A stretch of DNA of 10,352 bases from Candidatus Wildermuthbacteria bacterium RIFCSPHIGHO2_12_FULL_40_12 (lineage in GTDB: Bacteria; Patescibacteriota; Minisyncoccia; Minisyncoccales; 2-12-FULL-40-12), in NCBI GenBank assembly GCA_001823315.1, contig MHUC01000010.1, positions 2,212 to 12,563 of the forward strand, given 5' to 3'. The stretch's first letter is position 1. Each line of letters opens with the position of its first letter. Below, in pieces: positions 1 through 6,861 of this stretch. The position numbers and the translations under genes were made by a program. The notes under the pieces were generated by a model. It saw only the letters and a program-made list of their open reading frames with translations. It was not told the DNA's origin and searched no databases.

Positions 1-328
1 CAAGGAATAACAGAAAGACAAAAATCGGCACAAACCCTCCAATGGCCGGGAGCACTCTCGAAATCTCGTCAACCGCTATGCTTTTTGCCATCAATAGAAC
101 CGCAAAAATCCTGGCCAACCCGGCGACGAGACCAAAAATAATAATGTTAACTGGAGGCCAAACCGAAACAAAAGGCGCCAAAAGTAAACCGACACCAAGC
201 CACAGCACACCGTGATATAAAGCGTATGCTCTTGGACTCGCTATTGGACCAACCAAAAGATAACGATCAATAATTGAGGTAATGGCGAGTAAAAAATAAG
301 CCAAGAAAGCAAATATCAGCCAATTCAT
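1..328 (-). CDS. EamA-like membrane transporter, N-terminal part (cut by window edge)
   Basis: An open minus-strand frame starts at ATG 328 and runs off the left edge, giving 109 residues from MNWLIFAFLAYF. It is very hydrophobic, with likely membrane segments at about residues 3-20, 36-53, 60-82 and 92-109. The spacing and the small-residue, proline-rich turns (VGPIASPRAYALYHG, then RVLPAIGGFVPIF near the break) resemble one half of an EamA/DMT-family transporter, which exports small metabolites across the inner membrane. No substrate can be inferred. The ATG overlaps the TGA of the upstream glycosyltransferase gene as ATGA, so the two are probably translationally coupled. No Shine-Dalgarno site is visible before the ATG. 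The family call rests on overall pattern only, and another multi-pass family is possible. Confidence 0.65.
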   Translation of the reverse strand, partial: MNWLIFAFLAYFLLAITSIIDRYLLVGPIASPRAYALYHGVLWLGVGLLLAPFVSVWPPVNIIIFGLVAGLARIFAVLLMAKSIAVDEISRVLPAIGGFVPIFVFLLFL

Positions 329-1614
329 TTTGTAATCACTTCTTTAATCTTTAATGTTCCCAATTTTTCTCCCTCGACAAACCCCTCCATTGCGGCCTCT
401 GCTAAATATCCCTTATCTAACCAATCAAAAAGCCATTGGCTGGTAAATTTAGGGTTTTCTTGCGTAAGACCAAATCCTGACTTCAAAAGCCATCTCTTGT
501 TAAATTCTTCTTGGGAGCCAATCGGCGGACTCACGATAATCGGTATTCCCAAAGCCGAATAAAAAGAGAGCTCTGACGGTTTCGTCCATAAAATATCGGT
601 TTTTCTTAGTATTGAATTAAATTTACGGAAATAATTTTCTATGTCGTTCTCGAAGAGAATTTCCACGCCCTGATGAAAATTCAATGCGCTAATCGCTTTT
701 TCAAAATAAATTTTCACTTTTTCTTTAATGCCCGCGGACAGAACTACCTTTACCAAGCCAGACCTTATTTTCTGGTTCAAACTCCGAATAATACTAATCC
801 CAATCTCCCTTTGGGCACCCGCTCCGCCAACAGAAAACATTATCGTCAACTGACGGCGGGAACTATTGGGTAGTTCTCCCAAATTGGCCTTAATAAGATT
901 TCCGTATTTTTCAAAATACTTTTTCTGCGGGTCTAAGTTTAAAATCCTCTGTCGTAAGTCTTCTTTCAGAATTTCCATCTGTTCATTTCCTATATTTTTT
1001 ACAGGTAAAGGGTAACCTGAAAAAATAATATTGTCGGGATTGACCCCGTAAAGCATTAATCTTTCCATCACCCTCTCTGTCGGGGCGAAATACTTGATTT
1101 TACTAATTTTTGGATTTAAAGGCGCCCAAGTTCTTGAAATATCCGCATCACAAACAATGCAAAAAATATCACCGGGATAATCAAAAATTTCCGCCATAAA
1201 AGCCGTTGTGAAAAAGGTTGTAATAATCGGCGGATTCCTTTTTAATGCTTCGTTTTCGATCTTTAGTTTTTGGATTAGGTGACGGCCCCATCCAGATTTA
1301 ATGATTGAAATTATCTGTTTTAACTGGAAGTTAGGCCTTGATAAATCTCTTTTTGGGTAAAAATCAAAAATCTTTTGAAATTTATCAAAAATTCCAAAAA
1401 TAGGTTTTCCTATTAAGGGTATCCTGTAAAAACCTGCGATAGCCTCGTATAGCGTTCTTGTGCTTTCCCAAATATTTCTATCTTGTCTTGGAATTCCTTG
1501 ATAATTGTTAGCGTTAATAATATCCCCCCCTAAAGCCAGCTCCCTAAGCGGAAAAGCGGTTCTTTGATGGCCATAACCCATATTAACTGAAATTATCCAG
1601 CTTTTTTGTTCCAT
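325..1614 (-). CDS. GT28/MurG-like GT-B glycosyltransferase
   Basis: The protein has 429 residues. Its N-terminus (residues 7-20, ISVNMGYGHQRTA) matches the glycine/histidine loop that opens MurG and monogalactosyldiacylglycerol-synthase type enzymes. A middle stretch near 150-204 (CIVCDADISRTWAP, then YFAPTERVMERLMLYGV and FSGYPLP) resembles the acceptor-domain end and the linker to the donor domain. The C-terminal half has a donor-site-like loop SVGGAGAQRE (261-270). It also has DILWTKPSELSFYSALGIP (340-358), the equivalent of the MurG stretch where the sugar nucleotide is bound and E/S residues line the pocket. Such enzymes move a sugar from a nucleotide donor to a lipid or lipid-linked acceptor at the inner face of the membrane. 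The acceptor here is unknown. It is not MurG itself, because the motifs differ and the protein is longer. It follows comEC after 24 bp and overlaps the transporter gene by 4 bp. Confidence 0.7.
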   Translation of the reverse strand: MEQKSWIISVNMGYGHQRTAFPLRELALGGDIINANNYQGIPRQDRNIWESTRTLYEAIAGFYRIPLIGKPIFGIFDKFQKIFDFYPKRDLSRPNFQLKQIISIIKSGWGRHLIQKLKIENEALKRNPPIITTFFTTAFMAEIFDYPGDIFCIVCDADISRTWAPLNPKISKIKYFAPTERVMERLMLYGVNPDNIIFSGYPLPVKNIGNEQMEILKEDLRQRILNLDPQKKYFEKYGNLIKANLGELPNSSRRQLTIMFSVGGAGAQREIGISIIRSLNQKIRSGLVKVVLSAGIKEKVKIYFEKAISALNFHQGVEILFENDIENYFRKFNSILRKTDILWTKPSELSFYSALGIPIIVSPPIGSQEEFNKRWLLKSGFGLTQENPKFTSQWLFDWLDKGYLAEAAMEGFVEGEKLGTLKIKEVITK

Positions 1615-1620
1615 TATTCC

Positions 1621-1629
1621 AGTATAACA
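1621..1629 (-). promoter_or_regulatory. Extended -10 promoter candidate for the glycosyltransferase gene
   Basis: The minus strand reads TGTTATACT, a TGn-extended -10 matching TATAAT at five of six positions, in the short gap between the comEC stop and the next ATG at 1614. No good -35 hexamer is seen at 16-18 bp, which extended -10 promoters do not need. Only six bases separate the hexamer from the ATG, so a transcript starting at the usual distance would begin at or next to the ATG and be leaderless. The element is short and AT-rich, so chance occurrence is possible. Confidence 0.4.
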
Positions 1630-1638
1630 GATTCTAAT

Positions 1639-3153
1639 TTAATAATTTAAGAACTTTAACCTTGCTCGTTTATCCAACCAGAAAGCAAAAAAGCCCAAAA
1701 TGACGTATGCGATTATCAAAAAAATCCAGTGAATATTTTGAACGGCTACGGAGGCAAAGGACACCCTGGAAAACCAATCAACTATAAAAATTATATAGCT
1801 TAAGCAGGGCCAAACCAAGAACGAAAGAATTTGACCTAAAGGATAGAACAATATCCCGGATATCCCGAAAACGAACAATAAAATTGTCAAAGGCGCTAAA
1901 ATCGGCACTATCAATGCGTTGGCGATAGGAGATACTAACGAGAAGTAGCCGAAGTTATAGACCAAAATCGGTAAAGTGGCTAATTGCGCTGCTAAAGTGG
2001 CTGAAAGCGTGGTTCTGATGGGAAAAAACTGGTAATTTGGCACCTTTGTCAGCCAGTTGAAAATAGCGGGCTGAAAATAAATCAGTCCCAAGATGGCTAA
2101 AAAAGAAAGTTGAAAACCCACATCCAGCGTTAGAAGCAAAGGATTAAAATAAATCATTAACGACGCGGCAAAAACCACCGCCCTGATAGACCCTGACATC
2201 CGACCAAAGTATTGAGCAAACATTAATAAACTCCCCATAATGCCGGCCCTAATGGCGGACGGGGGAGCTCCTATCATTAAAACGTAAAGGAAAATCAAAA
2301 AAATGGATACAAACAGAGCTTGTTTCCTCCAAAAACCAATGGAAAGCGCAAAAGATAAAATTAAAAAAGCGATAATAGTGATATTCATTCCCGACACAGC
2401 GGCGATATGACGGGTACCAGTGATATTTAATTTATCTTTCCATCTTTTAGAAATGCCTCCTTCGTCTCCGAAAACCAGGGCCTCTAAAATCCCTTCTTGC
2501 GGCGGAGAGATTAAGCCGATAGAAACATCTTTGAATTTTTTCTTGAAAGAAAACAAAAATACGGTGAACGGGTTACCATAACCGCTACCCATCAATTCTG
2601 TTTTCGGAAAGTTTACAACAGAATAAATACCGTCTTTTTTGAGGTAATCTTTATAGTTGAAATCGTCAAAGACCGCCGGCTCTTCTAAATTGCCTGTCAT
2701 TTTGATCTTGTCGCCATACCGATACTCGGAATAGCGATCAACCGTTACTAAAATCTTGCCGGCAAAAGACGGTAATCTTTCTAAACCGAACCTATCCGAC
2801 GCTATCGTTTCTGGCTTAATGGTCAGCTTAACGCTCTTTTCTCTAATGCCGGGGTCTTCGGCGACAACCCCTATTATCTCCACCAACTGGCCAATGTCAT
2901 TATACTTATTGAGCGGATTACTCGACGACACAGATAGAATAAATTGATAGCGCCACACCCCTAAAATCAGGAACGGCGCGAATAAAAAAAGTACGGCGAG
3001 TTTTCTTTTCTTCCAAGAAACAACAGCCAATAAGATACTTGAAAAAAAACCGAGCTTTAATAAATAAAACGGCGCTGGATTAAGCGTCGATCCCAAGAAG
3101 ATTCCGATTATAAAAGAAAAGCAGCAATAAAAAAAGATTTGAGACGCTGTCAT
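1639..3153 (-). CDS. comEC: ComEC/Rec2-like DNA uptake channel lacking the nuclease domain
   Basis: ComEC forms the inner-membrane channel that takes single-stranded DNA into the cytoplasm during natural transformation. From ATG 3153 the protein has 504 residues. N-terminal membrane helices (about 5-75) are followed by a soluble OB-fold-like DUF4131 region (about 85-185, with FNYKDYLKKDGIYS near its end). The Competence domain comes next: RHIAAVSGMNITI (about 248-260, usual HxxAVSGxH), GAPPSAIRAGIMGS (about 295-308), LDVGFQLSFLAILGLI (about 343-358), and a final set of helices to the C-terminus. The protein stops right after the last helix, so the metallo-beta-lactamase domain found in many ComEC proteins is missing. 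An in-frame TTG at 3171 would add six residues. ATG 3153 is preferred, although neither has a Shine-Dalgarno site. Confidence 0.88.
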   Translation of the reverse strand: MTASQIFFYCCFSFIIGIFLGSTLNPAPFYLLKLGFFSSILLAVVSWKKRKLAVLFLFAPFLILGVWRYQFILSVSSSNPLNKYNDIGQLVEIIGVVAEDPGIREKSVKLTIKPETIASDRFGLERLPSFAGKILVTVDRYSEYRYGDKIKMTGNLEEPAVFDDFNYKDYLKKDGIYSVVNFPKTELMGSGYGNPFTVFLFSFKKKFKDVSIGLISPPQEGILEALVFGDEGGISKRWKDKLNITGTRHIAAVSGMNITIIAFLILSFALSIGFWRKQALFVSIFLIFLYVLMIGAPPSAIRAGIMGSLLMFAQYFGRMSGSIRAVVFAASLMIYFNPLLLTLDVGFQLSFLAILGLIYFQPAIFNWLTKVPNYQFFPIRTTLSATLAAQLATLPILVYNFGYFSLVSPIANALIVPILAPLTILLFVFGISGILFYPLGQILSFLVWPCLSYIIFIVDWFSRVSFASVAVQNIHWIFLIIAYVILGFFAFWLDKRARLKFLNY

Positions 3154-3193
3154 TCTATTGTCTTGCGCCAATCAGTCAAGCAGAAAAATGTCC

Positions 3194-3631
3194 TTATCGC
3201 CCCTCAGAATAGGCCTCCCTTGAAAAACAAGTCGCGCCTTTGCGATATTCCCATTTTTCTTCTGAAGCCGGCTTCGGAAGCGACACGTTTTGAAAATTAG
3301 ATGAATCGGTATTAAAATTAGCGCAAAGTTCGTACTGTTTCTCCCCTAAAATTCGATACTCGTAATGCTCTCCCGTTGTAGGATCTTTTAAAGAAGAAAT
3401 ATAATAATCCTGACTCTTTACTAATACCTCCAATGTTGCTGGCAGCTTTTTATTGTAACCCCAATACGCATTGATGGCGTAAGAAATGCTCTGGATGTCG
3501 GAAACCCTCTGCTGGTCCAATTTTATTAATCGCTGTTGAGCGGGACTGCCAAGTAGGAATAATCCATAAACAACGGCGGCTATAACGCTTACCACAATCA
3601 CCTTAATGAATATTTTAAGATTGGTAGGCAT
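3194..3631 (-). CDS. Pilin-like single-pass membrane protein, function unknown
   Basis: The protein has 145 residues. A short basic N-terminus (MPTNLKIFIK) leads into one membrane helix (about 9-28). A helical stretch follows (LDQQRVSDIQSISYAINAYW, 38-57), then KLPATLEVL, and then DPTTGEHYEYRILGEKQYELCANF (83-106). This R-x-x-D-I/long-helix/LP/DPxTG-xYxY order resembles the C-terminal part of type II secretion pseudopilins. There is no GFxxxE prepilin cleavage motif, so processing by a prepilin peptidase is not supported. Two cysteines (in ELCANF and ATCFSRE) could pair outside the membrane. From memory, proteins of this form often accompany DUF5671 proteins in Parcubacteria. Here the start lies three bases after that gene's stop, so the two are probably made together. 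The role is unknown. Confidence 0.7.
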   Translation of the reverse strand: MPTNLKIFIKVIVVSVIAAVVYGLFLLGSPAQQRLIKLDQQRVSDIQSISYAINAYWGYNKKLPATLEVLVKSQDYYISSLKDPTTGEHYEYRILGEKQYELCANFNTDSSNFQNVSLPKPASEEKWEYRKGATCFSREAYSEGR

Positions 3632-3634
3632 AAA

Positions 3635-4264
3635 TTATGTGTTTTTTTCTGATTTCTGCAAGTCCCAAAGGTAATACCAAAAAATACTGCCTGCAATATA
3701 AAGGACGGTTAGCGCCTTTAGAATAAATCTAATAGTCAGCTCGCCGCCCAAAAGATTGGCGATCACTGCCACCAAGTCAATGATTATCACTGCGGCTACA
3801 ATCACTAAGGTAATATAGTTCAGCCATTTTTTTACTTTGGACTCCCGCTGTTCGGGATCAACCGATTCACTCTTTTTCAGATACCTTATCATTAAGAGGT
3901 AAAGCGGAAAGGCGACAATAATGGCGGCGAGAGAAGTAGAAAGACGAGAAGGGTCATGATACCGATCCCCCGAAATTGAATCGGGAAAACTTTTGTCAAT
4001 AAACTCAAACAATAAAGACCCAAAGCTAAATGCCGAAATATACAAAGCGATAAACGAAACGAGATGCAGAAAAGCTTCTCTCGCCTGCAAATAAGGTTTG
4101 GGGCGAGGCACGGCAATCGCAAAGGCGACATCGGCAAAGACAGAAAGCCCTTCTTTGACCGCCTGATCTTTCCAGCCAGCCTTCAACAATACATTATATA
4201 TTTCTTCTCTAGACAGCCCTTTTCCCAAAGATTCTTTTATGAAATTATACAGCTCATTATTCAT
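3635..4264 (-). CDS. DUF5671-like four-helix membrane protein
   Basis: From ATG 4264 the protein has 209 residues. A soluble N-terminal helical region (NNELYNFIKESLGKGLSREE, then LLKAGW, to about 40) resembles a small helical bundle of the kind that starts many CPR membrane proteins. The stretch PRPKPYLQAREAFLHLVSFI leads into four likely membrane helices at about 65-88, 111-128, 149-171 and 180-199. That entry segment (R-E-A-F...L...SAFSFGSLLFEFID) is what suggests DUF5671. An in-frame TTG at 4270 is a weaker alternative start. The gene starts 14 bp after the ftsZ stop and is followed after three bases by the pilin-like gene. The function is not known. Co-transcription with ftsA-ftsZ makes an envelope or division role possible, but this is inference. 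Confidence 0.68.
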   Translation of the reverse strand: MNNELYNFIKESLGKGLSREEIYNVLLKAGWKDQAVKEGLSVFADVAFAIAVPRPKPYLQAREAFLHLVSFIALYISAFSFGSLLFEFIDKSFPDSISGDRYHDPSRLSTSLAAIIVAFPLYLLMIRYLKKSESVDPEQRESKVKKWLNYITLVIVAAVIIIDLVAVIANLLGGELTIRFILKALTVLYIAGSIFWYYLWDLQKSEKNT

Positions 4265-4278
4265 AATCAATAAAACGA

Positions 4279-5208
4279 TTAAAATCCTGTGGCAATAAGC
4301 GTTACTTTAATCTCTCCTTTTTTTAATTTATCGTCATAGACGGCGCCGAATACTATTCTCGCTTCGGGAGAGATTTCTTCAGTAATTATTTTTGAAATTT
4401 CGTCGATTTCAGCAAGAGAGATGTCTTTACCTCCGGAAACATTAAACAATATCCCCTTAGCCCCTTTTGGTGAGATATCAAGCAATGGCGACTTGATCGC
4501 CGCCAAAGCCGCCGCTTGAGCCCTTTTTTCTCCCTTGGCAATGCCGACTCCGAACAAAGCCGATCCCGAATCTTTCATTATAGTTTTAATGTTGGCGAAG
4601 TCAACGTTGATAATTCCAGGCAACATTATCAGATCGGAAATACCCTGAACCGCCTGCCTCAAAATATCATCGCACGCCGAGAAAGCATTAATAATCGTTG
4701 CGTTGAGTTCTGCGGTCTCTAAAAGCTTGTCGTTATGAATAGCCAAAAGGGCGTCAACTTTTTTCTTTAATAATCTCTGGCTGTTTTCGGCTATTCTTTG
4801 CCTTGATAACCCTTCGAAGGAAAACGGCCTAGTAACAACGCCTATCGTTAAAGCGCCAAGTCCTTTGGCAATCTCGGCTACCACCGGCGCTGCGCCGCTG
4901 CCAGTTCCTCCCCCTAAACCGCAGGTAACGAACACCATATCCGATCCCTTAAGAATCTTTGTGATTTCTTCTTTCTGCTCTTCGGCGGATTTTCGGCCGA
5001 TCTCCGGATTCATTCCGGTCCCTAATCCTCGAGTCAAACTCTTACCGATTCTGATTTTGTAGTGAGCGTTGGCTTTATTGAGGTCTTGATTATCTGTATT
5101 GATTGCTATCAACTCCACGCCCTTAATCTTGCTTTTTGCCATGCGTGTAACAGTATTGGACCCAGATCCGCCAACCCCAACCACTTTGATTTTAGTTATA
5201 TCCTTCAT
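4279..5208 (-). CDS. ftsZ: Cell division GTPase FtsZ, tail-less
   Basis: FtsZ polymerises with GTP into the ring that organises cell division. The start is set at ATG 5208 (MKDITKIKVVGVGG), because the family begins just before the first strand and a longer frame would overlap ftsA. The protein has 309 residues. The GTP-binding loops are present: GVGGSGSNTV (11-20), NTD (37-39), RGLGTGMNPEIGRKSAEE (60-77), and the tubulin signature GGGTGSG (99-105). RPFSFEG (127-133) and FGVGIAKGEKRAQAAALAAI (219-238) are also typical. Two things are odd. The T7 loop reads NVDFANIKTIM, so Asn206 sits where Asp212 of E. coli FtsZ is expected. The protein also ends at VTLIATGF, directly after the core fold, with no linker and no conserved C-terminal peptide. 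It starts 10 bp after ftsA. No Shine-Dalgarno site is visible. Confidence 0.95.
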   Translation of the reverse strand: MKDITKIKVVGVGGSGSNTVTRMAKSKIKGVELIAINTDNQDLNKANAHYKIRIGKSLTRGLGTGMNPEIGRKSAEEQKEEITKILKGSDMVFVTCGLGGGTGSGAAPVVAEIAKGLGALTIGVVTRPFSFEGLSRQRIAENSQRLLKKKVDALLAIHNDKLLETAELNATIINAFSACDDILRQAVQGISDLIMLPGIINVDFANIKTIMKDSGSALFGVGIAKGEKRAQAAALAAIKSPLLDISPKGAKGILFNVSGGKDISLAEIDEISKIITEEISPEARIVFGAVYDDKLKKGEIKVTLIATGF

Positions 5209-5218
5209 GTATTTTTTA

Positions 5219-6427
5219 TTAAGGAATAAAGGGATGAAAAACTTTTTTGATCTTAGCGGCAATACCCCCAAGGCCAGAGGCAGACGAAACATCTTCCAGG
5301 TCAAAACCAGAAAGAGCTAATCCGCAGGCCGCCGCCAGCGAAGAATCTTCTTGAGGGGGAACGAAGTCCCGGGGCAAACCGATGCGACTCGGTAGTTTCA
5401 TTTCTTTTTTGGCTAACTCAACGATCTTGGGCAATTTCGCGCCGCCGCCAGTCAACACAACGCCCGATGGCAAAAGGCCCTGACGCGACACCTTTTTTAA
5501 CTCTTTATTCGCTTGTTCAAAAATCTCTGAAACTCTTGCCTCTATAATATCAATCAGATTTTTTTTGGAAACCTGCAATCGTTCCGATAAAAAATCGCTT
5601 TTGATCTTTTCCTTTTTCTTGCTTCCTCGCCAGACGCAAGAACCAAATTCTACCTTGATTCTTTCGGCCTCATCAATGTCTATTCTTAAAAGAATGGCTA
5701 TGTCTTTGGTGATATTAAAAGATCCTAATGGCAAAATAGCGGCGTGAATTAAATTCCCTTCTTCGAATACCGCCAATCCCGTAGTCGAAGACCCAATATC
5801 CAACACCGCCACCCCCAGCTCTCTTTCTCGATCGGTCAGCACGGCCCTGGCTGAAGCCAAAGGATTCACAATAACTCCGTCAATCTGAAGTCCCGATTCT
5901 AAAACGGCCTCTGTTAAATTTTTAGAATAAGGAGAAAGACATCCAATCGCTAACACGTCCGCCTCTAATCTCACTCCTTGCATGCCCAATGGATCCCTGA
6001 TCCCTTTTTCTCCATCTACGACAAATTCTTTAGGAAAAACATCTAAAATCTCTTTATTGGACGGCAAGGAAAAAGTTTGAGCGGCGTGGATTACTCTATT
6101 GATGTCTTCTTGAGAAATTTTTTGGTCGGCTCTCGACACTGAAACTAAACCATGGGAAGCGGCTAAAAATATATGGCTACCATCAATATTAACGTAAACG
6201 CTCTTGACTTTCTTGTCTGATTGCTCTTGGGCCTGTTTGACACAAGAGATAATAGCGTCGGACACTTCTTGGAGGTTGATCACTACCCCTCTCCTAATGC
6301 CAGAACACACTTCTCGGTTTTGCGATAAAATCTGAAAATCGTCCTTATCATCAAGTTGCTGAATGATCACCAGTTTCACTTCGTTGCCGCCGACATCTAA
6401 TCCGGCAAAGACATGATTTTTCGCCAT
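5219..6427 (-). CDS. ftsA: Cell division protein FtsA
   Basis: FtsA is the actin-like ATPase that anchors FtsZ filaments to the inner membrane and recruits later division proteins. The protein has 402 residues, about the usual length. The phosphate-1 loop is GLDVGGNEVKLVI (9-21; more often GLDIGTSKV). The SHS2/1C domain follows (about 83-165, including PKEFVVDG...GIRDPLGMQGVRLEA). Phosphate-2 is VLDIGSSTTGLAVF (208-221), then LPLGSFNITKDIAILL (232-247) and DEAERIK (252-258). The adenosine motif is GVVLTGGGAKLPKI (322-335). The C-terminus, GLGGIAAKIKKVFHPFIP (385-402), is a basic amphipathic helix fitting the membrane-targeting sequence. The gene starts 8 bp after ybeY and ends 10 bp before ftsZ. 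Its partner lacks the peptide that usually binds FtsA. Confidence 0.94.
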   Translation of the reverse strand: MAKNHVFAGLDVGGNEVKLVIIQQLDDKDDFQILSQNREVCSGIRRGVVINLQEVSDAIISCVKQAQEQSDKKVKSVYVNIDGSHIFLAASHGLVSVSRADQKISQEDINRVIHAAQTFSLPSNKEILDVFPKEFVVDGEKGIRDPLGMQGVRLEADVLAIGCLSPYSKNLTEAVLESGLQIDGVIVNPLASARAVLTDRERELGVAVLDIGSSTTGLAVFEEGNLIHAAILPLGSFNITKDIAILLRIDIDEAERIKVEFGSCVWRGSKKKEKIKSDFLSERLQVSKKNLIDIIEARVSEIFEQANKELKKVSRQGLLPSGVVLTGGGAKLPKIVELAKKEMKLPSRIGLPRDFVPPQEDSSLAAACGLALSGFDLEDVSSASGLGGIAAKIKKVFHPFIP

Positions 6428-6435
6428 AAAGATGG

Positions 6436-6837
6436 TTAATTGAACCGCAGTTTTTTTAAATAATAATTTTGCTTTTTCTCCATTTTTTCGGCTTCTTTGC
6501 GGGACTTTTCATGATCATAACCTAAAAGATGGAGAACGCCGTGAATCAACACCAAAACCACCTGCTTTTTCAATATGGTTCCCGTTGCCATAGCATCTTT
6601 CTTGATTTCCTGAACACAAAGCACAATCTCTCCAGATTCTTCGTACCTGAAAGATAATACATCTGTTGGATAATTTTTATTCCGATACTGTCTGTTCAGT
6701 AATTGTATCTCTTTTGGCTGCATCAAAACAATGGAGACGTCCAGTTTCGATTTTTCGCCGGTGAGAACTTTTTGCGTTGCCTTCAGTAAGGATTTTTGCT
6801 CAATTCGACTGCCCGACAGATTCTTAACTTCAATCAT
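6436..6837 (-). CDS. ybeY: Endoribonuclease YbeY
   Basis: YbeY is a single-strand-specific metal-dependent endoribonuclease involved in 16S rRNA 3'-end maturation and ribosome quality control. The 133-residue protein is slightly shorter than usual. It carries YPTDVLSFRYEESGEIVLC (56-74), the family's TDVLSF...GDI stretch. It also has the metal-binding signature HGVLHLLGYDH (99-109), with the three histidines 99, 103 and 109 that hold zinc, followed by the usual charged helix ending in a methionine (M119). The start is supported by an AGGA site seven bases upstream. The gene lies 24 bp after yqeY and 8 bp before ftsA. Confidence 0.94.
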   Translation of the reverse strand: MIEVKNLSGSRIEQKSLLKATQKVLTGEKSKLDVSIVLMQPKEIQLLNRQYRNKNYPTDVLSFRYEESGEIVLCVQEIKKDAMATGTILKKQVVLVLIHGVLHLLGYDHEKSRKEAEKMEKKQNYYLKKLRFN

Positions 6838-6844
6838 TGTTTAA

Positions 6845-6848
6845 TCCT
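6845..6848 (-). promoter_or_regulatory. Shine-Dalgarno site for ybeY
   Basis: The minus strand reads AGGA followed by seven bases (TTAAACA) and the ATG at 6837. This is good spacing. It confirms the start and shows that this genome uses Shine-Dalgarno sites for at least some genes. Confidence 0.65.
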
Positions 6849-6861
6849 GTTTAGAATGTGC

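Noticed and set aside
3152..3179. Promoter-like TTGACT-16 bp-TAGAAT before comEC on the minus strand
   Set aside because: The -10 overlaps the comEC ATG at 3153, so the transcript would start inside the gene with no near in-frame ATG to use.
5209..5304. N-terminal extension of ftsZ by 32 codons (start at 5304)
   Set aside because: It lies almost wholly inside the end of ftsA, including the codons for the conserved membrane-targeting helix, and FtsZ homology starts at MKDITKIKVVGVGG.
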